A stretch of 7,157 nucleotides of DNA. It comes from J013 sp038521775 (GTDB lineage Bacteria > Pseudomonadota > Alphaproteobacteria > Rhodobacterales > Rhodobacteraceae). Positions within the stretch are counted from its first letter, which is position 1; every line of letters begins with the position of its first letter. The stretch lies in NCBI GenBank assembly GCA_038521775.1, contig JBCBKN010000243.1, positions 1 through 7,157 of the forward strand, given 5' to 3'. The position numbers and the translations under genes were made by a program. This document shows, in pieces, positions 3,725-7,157 of the stretch. Below the pieces are notes generated by a model. That model searched no databases. It was given only the letters and a program-made list of their open reading frames with translations, and was not told where the DNA came from.

Positions 3725-6592
3725 ATGGCAGATAACGATGCATCGGAGCCAGCGCTGAATGCGGATGCGGGCCCGAGCATTGTCGGTGTGGGGGCATCGG
3801 CCGGTGGATTGGAAGCGCTGAGAGACCTAGTCTCCGATCTGCCGGCCGATCTCGACGCGGCCTATGTGGTGCTGCAGCACATGTCGCCGCAATATAAAAG
3901 CATGCTGCCCGATCTGATCAGCCGGGTGACGACCCTGCCGACGCTCGAGCTTGCCGACGGCACCGAACCGCGCCCCAACACCATTTATGTTGTGCCGCCC
4001 AATCATGATGTTGTGTATAGCGAGGGCAAGCTCTGCCTGGTCACGCCACATCCGGGCCCGGCAAGCCCCAAACCGTCGGTCGACCGGTTCTTTCTGTCCC
4101 TGGCCGAAGAGGCCGCGCCGAACGCGGTCGGCATCGTTCTGTCGGGCACTGGCAGCGACGGGTCCATCGGCATAAGGGCCATTCGCGCCGCCGGTGGCGT
4201 GACCATCGCACAGGACATCAAATCGGCAAAATATGACGGGATGCCGGCCGCGGCGGTGGGCACCGGCGATGTCGATCTGGTGCTGTTGCCGGGCGAGATT
4301 GCGGTGCATCTGCGCCGCATCCTGTCCTCGCCGCGCGACATTGACGCCTTCCGCACCTCCATTGAGCACGAATCGGGCTTTGCCGACACGTTGCAGATCG
4401 TCGAGGCGCGCAAGCGCGTGGATTTCTCCGACTACAAGCCGCCAACCGTGCTGCGGCGCATCCAGCGCAGGATGGACGCAACCGGCATCAGCAAGATGTC
4501 GGAATATGTCGCCCTGCTGCGCCGCCAGCCCGACGAGATCGATGCGCTGTTTCGCGATCTGCTGATCTCGGTCACCCGGTTCTTTCGCGACCGGTCGGAG
4601 TTCGAAGTTCTCTCCAACCAGCTCAAATCGATGATCGCCGAGCGCGAGGCACAGGGGCCGCTGCGCATCTGGGTGGCCGGATGCGCCACGGGCGAAGAGG
4701 CCTATACGGTGGGCATTCTGGCAGCCGAGGCGCTGGGCGGGCCGTCCGAGCTTAACCGCGGTGCGTTGCAGATCTTTGCCACCGATCTGGACAGCTCGGC
4801 GCTCGCCATCGGGCGGGCGGCCCGCTACGGCGCGATGATCAGCGCGGATGTGCCGCGCGAGCTGATCTCGCGCTATTTCTACCGCGATGGCGAATTTCTC
4901 GTCCCCATCCCGGCGCTGCAATCCTGCATGCTGTTTTCCGAACACAACATGCTGCGCGATCCGCCCTTTTTGAGCCTGGACCTGATCTGCTGCCGCAATG
5001 TGCTGATCTATTTCACCGAAAAGGTGCAGCGCCGGGTTCTCGGGCGGTTTGAGTTCTCGCTGCGTCCCGGCGGCCTGCTGCTCTTGGGCACGGCCGAAAC
5101 GGTGCCCGGGGCGGATCTGGCGCTGCGGCCGGTTCAGGGCTCGGCGCATCTTTTCAGGCGCACCAATGGTTCGGGCCGGGCCAGCGCGCAGATGGGTCAG
5201 CTTTTGGCATCGCCGCGCCGGCCGACGCTGCGCGGCGGGGCCGCGACCGAGGAAGCGCTGCGCGCCTCGCATGCGATGTTCAACGCGCTGGTGGGCTCAA
5301 TCGGCCCCAATGCGGTGCTGGTGGCGGCCGATATGCGCATCCGCCAAGTGTTTGGCGATGTCAGCAAATTCGTGGCGCTGCGCCAGTCGACAAAGCCCGA
5401 AATGTCGCTTGCAATGCTCATCGACGGGATCCAGGTCGAGGCGCGCGCCCTTGTCACCCTGGCCCAGCGCAGCGGCGCTGCGCGCTATGGGCTGAGCCAT
5501 GAGTTTCCCGGCAAGGTGGGCGAGCATTACCGCCTGGCCGCCTTTGCGCTTGATCATGACGCGCTGGAGCCGGGTCTGGTTCTGCTGGTCTTTGACGACG
5601 ATCCCTATGAGCGGCCGAACCTGCCGCGCCTTCCCAATGAAGAGCGCAGCATGTCGGCACTTCAGCGTGAGGTGCTCACCACCCGCGAAGCGCTTCAGGA
5701 CGCGATTGAAGAGCTGGAGATCTCCAATGAGCAGCTCCAGTCGCTCAACGCCGAACTTCAGGCCACCAATGAAGAGCTGCAATCGGCCAATGAAGAGCTT
5801 GAGACGACCAATGAGGAGCTCCAGTCGACCAATGAGGAGCTGATCACGGTCAATGAGGAGCAGCAGATCAGCGCAGCCGAACTCGCCTTGATTTCCGAGG
5901 AGTTGCGGGCCGTTCTGATCACGATTGCAACGCCGATCATCGTGGTCGACAGCGCCCTTCAGGTCACCCTCGCCTCAGCCGCGGCCGAGGACATGTTCGG
6001 CTCCTTCGCCCGGCGGCCGCATATCAGCCATCTGCGCATGCCCGGCGTGCAGACCGACATCACCGAGCTGCTCAACGAGGTGCTGCGCACGCGCATGCCC
6101 TGCACAACCGCGATACGGGTCGGGCCGACGCTGCAGACGGTCCGCATCGCACCCTTCGTTGACACGCGCGACAGGCTGTTGGGCGCCTCGATCGTCTTCA
6201 CCGAGGCAGGCCCGGGCGAGGGATCGGCCCGCACCCATTTCGATGCGGTCTACGAGACAGTGCCCGGCCCGGTGATCGAGCGCGATGCGGGAGGCCGCGT
6301 GCGCTATGTCAATGCCGCCGGGATGCAGCTTTTGGGCGTCACGCGCGATGAGGTTCTGGGGCGACCGCTGTCGGAGTTCGCCCGCGAAGGCGCGCCCGAT
6401 GAGAACGGCGCCAATGTCAACGGCACGCCGCCCCAGGCGATCACGCTGCGGGTCCTGTCGGGGCCGAGCGCCGGCCGCACCCTGGCTGCGAACAAATCCA
6501 TGCTGATCGATCCCGAAGACGGCAACCGGTCGATCCTGATCGTGGCGCATGGCGATGTCGCCGAAACCCTCGATGTCAGCATCCTGAACTGA
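3725..6592 (+). CDS. CheB/CheR hybrid: methylesterase-methyltransferase with PAS domains and coiled coil
   Basis: A 955-residue cytoplasmic signalling protein joining two opposing receptor-modifying activities. Residues about 18-200 form a CheB methylesterase/glutamine deamidase domain with triad Ser25 (GVGASAGG), His52 (LQHMSP) and Asp145 (GTGSDGS). Residues about 236-290 match the CheR N-terminal domain (YKPPTVLRRIQRRM). Residues about 310-475 are the SAM-dependent methyltransferase, with VAGCATGEEAY (glycine loop near 319-323), ATDLD and CCRNVLIYF at 422-430. A PAS-like segment covers about 509-625. An Asn-Glu-Glu-Leu heptad coiled coil occupies about 639-727. Two further PAS domains follow at about 729-835 and 838-945. 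No receiver, HisKA/HWE kinase or receptor-tethering pentapeptide is visible. Relatives in alphaproteobacteria often continue into a kinase; this one ends after the last PAS, apparently naturally. No cheA, cheW or receptor gene is in the window, so it is an orphan here and its methylation target is unknown. Confidence 0.95.
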   Translation: MADNDASEPALNADAGPSIVGVGASAGGLEALRDLVSDLPADLDAAYVVLQHMSPQYKSMLPDLISRVTTLPTLELADGTEPRPNTIYVVPPNHDVVYSEGKLCLVTPHPGPASPKPSVDRFFLSLAEEAAPNAVGIVLSGTGSDGSIGIRAIRAAGGVTIAQDIKSAKYDGMPAAAVGTGDVDLVLLPGEIAVHLRRILSSPRDIDAFRTSIEHESGFADTLQIVEARKRVDFSDYKPPTVLRRIQRRMDATGISKMSEYVALLRRQPDEIDALFRDLLISVTRFFRDRSEFEVLSNQLKSMIAEREAQGPLRIWVAGCATGEEAYTVGILAAEALGGPSELNRGALQIFATDLDSSALAIGRAARYGAMISADVPRELISRYFYRDGEFLVPIPALQSCMLFSEHNMLRDPPFLSLDLICCRNVLIYFTEKVQRRVLGRFEFSLRPGGLLLLGTAETVPGADLALRPVQGSAHLFRRTNGSGRASAQMGQLLASPRRPTLRGGAATEEALRASHAMFNALVGSIGPNAVLVAADMRIRQVFGDVSKFVALRQSTKPEMSLAMLIDGIQVEARALVTLAQRSGAARYGLSHEFPGKVGEHYRLAAFALDHDALEPGLVLLVFDDDPYERPNLPRLPNEERSMSALQREVLTTREALQDAIEELEISNEQLQSLNAELQATNEELQSANEELETTNEELQSTNEELITVNEEQQISAAELALISEELRAVLITIATPIIVVDSALQVTLASAAAEDMFGSFARRPHISHLRMPGVQTDITELLNEVLRTRMPCTTAIRVGPTLQTVRIAPFVDTRDRLLGASIVFTEAGPGEGSARTHFDAVYETVPGPVIERDAGGRVRYVNAAGMQLLGVTRDEVLGRPLSEFAREGAPDENGANVNGTPPQAITLRVLSGPSAGRTLAANKSMLIDPEDGNRSILIVAHGDVAETLDVSILN
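5705..5872 (+). repeat. Eight in-frame 21-base repeats encoding coiled-coil heptads of CheBR
   Basis: Eight consecutive 21-base units encode IEELEIS, NEQLQSL, NAELQAT, NEELQSA, NEELETT, NEELQST, NEELITV and NEEQQIS (residues 661-716). The pattern is a continuous parallel coiled coil of the type linking CheR and PAS modules in this family, so it is an expected family trait. The DNA repeats (AATGAGGAGCT...) are close enough to permit recombination that changes heptad number in frame. Confidence 0.85.
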
Positions 6593-6616
6593 CCCGTCGT
6601 GCGGCAAGGCGAATGG

Positions 6617-6648
6617 GGGCCGGGGCGCAGCTTGAAGCCACCCGGCCC
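6617..6648. terminator. Weak hairpin between convergent CheBR and IclR genes
   Basis: GGGCCGGG at 6617-6624 and CCCGGCCC at 6641-6648 form an 8-base GC stem with a 16-base loop, 25 bases after the CheBR stop. Its location suits transcription termination, but neither strand has a T-run after it. It may only stabilise mRNA ends. Confidence 0.3.
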
Positions 6649-6674
6649 ACGGGTCCGGTCGGTCTGAACCGCGA

Positions 6675-6749
6675 TTCTTTGTGACGAGACCCCATTCCGT
6701 TTCGCGACCACCGCTCTGTGTCGAGACCCCGTTCTGTGTCGAGACCGGC
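6675..6749. repeat. Four degenerate 18-20-base tandem repeats
   Basis: Units begin at 6675, 6695, 6714 and 6732. The last two share the 15-base core CTCTGTGTCGAGACC / TTCTGTGTCGAGACC (one mismatch); the first two (TTCTTTGTGACGAGACC and TTCCGTTTCGCGACC) are diverged. The array lies in noncoding DNA, 39 bases beyond the stop of the IclR-type gene. The core overlaps a partial palindrome around GTCTCGAC. Either decayed tandem duplication or a cluster of binding sites would fit; no match to a known site is recognised. Confidence 0.6.
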
Positions 6750-6787
6750 CCCACCGGCACGCGCACGGTCGCTGCCTGGGGTGATGC

Positions 6788-7157
6788 CTATGATGCGCCG
6801 AGCTGGCGCGAGATCTCCGCGGCCGCGCTGCGCACCGCGCGGCATTCCTCGGAGATATCGGTCACCCCATCCACGCTGCCCAAAGCCAATGACTGGGCAG
6901 ATCCGGACGGTGCCGATCCGGACGGTGCCGATCCAGAGGGTGCCGACCCGGGCAGCGCAGATCCTGTGGGCGCAGATCCCGGCACCACGGACCCCGAGAA
7001 AACGGATCCCGAGACCACAGGCCGATCTGCGCGATCCGCACCGATATCCGCGCCGCTCAGTCGGGCTGCGTTGATCGCGGCCACCATGCTGCCGCTCAGA
7101 TCATGGATCGGGGCGGCAATGCTCAGCACCCCGCTCTCAAACCGGCCATGCTGCACC
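6788..7157 (-). CDS. IclR-family transcriptional regulator, C-terminal part with repeat insertion (5' partial)
   Basis: The visible 122 codons match the end of the IclR effector-binding domain: FESGVLSIAAPIHDLSGSM then VAAINAA is the typical GAF-like beta-strand pair, and ECRAVRSAAAEISRQLG is the usual final helix. The DNA-binding helix-turn-helix and most of the ligand domain lie beyond the right edge. Oddly, where relatives have about a dozen linker residues between these elements, this protein has about 60, dominated by a Gly-Ser-Ala-Pro-Ser repeat (residues about 46-86 of the visible part). The frame stays intact to the stop at 6788, so the gene may be functional. The frame remains open to the window edge and the GTG at 7156 lies in mid-domain, so it is not the start. 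Ligand and target genes cannot be inferred. Confidence 0.8.
   Translation of the reverse strand, partial: VQHGRFESGVLSIAAPIHDLSGSMVAAINAARLSGADIGADRADRPVVSGSVFSGSVVPGSAPTGSALPGSAPSGSAPSGSAPSGSAQSLALGSVDGVTDISEECRAVRSAAAEISRQLGAS
6900..7019. repeat. Eight 15-base tandem repeats inside the IclR-type gene
   Basis: Eight abutting 15-base units start with GATCC or GACCC. The first two (GATCCGGACGGTGCC) are identical, the third differs by two bases, and units four to eight diverge progressively. As 15 is divisible by three, gain or loss of units keeps the frame. The minus-strand coding frame gives Gly-Ser-x-x-x repeats; the plus strand, in one frame, would give Asp-Pro-x-Gly-Ala, but nothing else supports a plus-strand gene. 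The gradient from identical to diverged units suggests recent expansion at the 6900 side. Confidence 0.88.

Noticed and set aside
3827..5272. Minus-strand open frame of 481 codons antisense to the CheBR gene
   Set aside because: It is a shadow of a GC-rich gene: rich in Arg, Gln, His and Gly, without any recognisable domain, while the plus strand encodes clear CheB and CheR motifs throughout.
5975..6766. Minus-strand open frame of 263 codons running from the repeat region into the CheBR 3' end
   Set aside because: Its N-terminus is translated tandem repeat and the rest is antisense to the PAS domains; no ribosome site or family resemblance.
6900..7019. CRISPR array
   Set aside because: The units abut with no unique spacers and are only 15 bases long; this is a simple tandem repeat in a coding frame.
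6718..7074. Plus-strand repeat-rich protein of 118 residues
   Set aside because: Open only because the 15-base repeats contain no stops in any frame; the minus strand matches IclR on both sides of the repeat.
1..7157. tRNA, rRNA, insertion sequence, prophage or defence genes
   Set aside because: No cloverleaf, rRNA segment, transposase, integrase or terminal inverted repeat could be found on either strand.

Overview
The window is GC-rich with strong third-position G/C bias. Its gene content (a DUF2794 protein, an orphan CheB-CheR-PAS hybrid, a YwrD-type gamma-glutamyltransferase, an IclR regulator) suggests an alphaproteobacterium, most likely Rhodobacterales/Rhodobacteraceae. That placement is inferred from families and composition; there is no rRNA or other marker.

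Layout, left to right. (1) Positions 1-1195, minus strand: N-terminal 398 codons of a cytoplasmic-type gamma-glutamyltransferase, cut by the left edge. (2) Positions 1196-1517: a 322-base gap that is not empty. It has a 15-base palindrome, a strong minus-strand intrinsic terminator, and just upstream of that (in transcript direction) a 23-codon open frame. Together these look like a small RNA or microprotein gene, or a leader-peptide/attenuator unit in front of the transferase gene. (3) Positions 1518-1868, plus strand: a DUF2794 protein. (4) Positions 1948-2775, minus strand, convergent with it: an exported trypsin-like serine protease with a complete catalytic triad. (5) Positions 2776-2957: intergenic DNA with four 12-base tandem repeats and small hairpins. 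(6) Positions 2958-3587, minus strand: a 209-residue protein of unknown function. (7) Positions 3588-3724: a divergent promoter region with an 8-base direct repeat spaced exactly 20 bases. (8) Positions 3725-6592, plus strand: a 955-residue CheB methylesterase / CheR methyltransferase / PAS-like / heptad coiled coil / two-PAS protein with no kinase domain. (9) Positions 6593-6787: convergent intergenic DNA with a hairpin and four degenerate 18-20-base repeats. (10) Positions 6788-7157, minus strand: the C-terminus of an IclR-family regulator, cut by the right edge, whose effector-binding domain carries an in-frame array of eight 15-base repeats just before its last helix.

No single obvious operon or defence system is present. 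The transferase, DUF2794, protease, CheBR and IclR genes look like independent transcription units. The most suggestive pairing is the unknown 209-residue gene and the orphan CheBR gene, which diverge from one 137-base region and may share control. The least ordinary signals are the candidate small transcript ahead of the transferase gene and three unrelated short tandem-repeat clusters (12, 18-20 and 15 bases), one of which rewrites part of a regulator.
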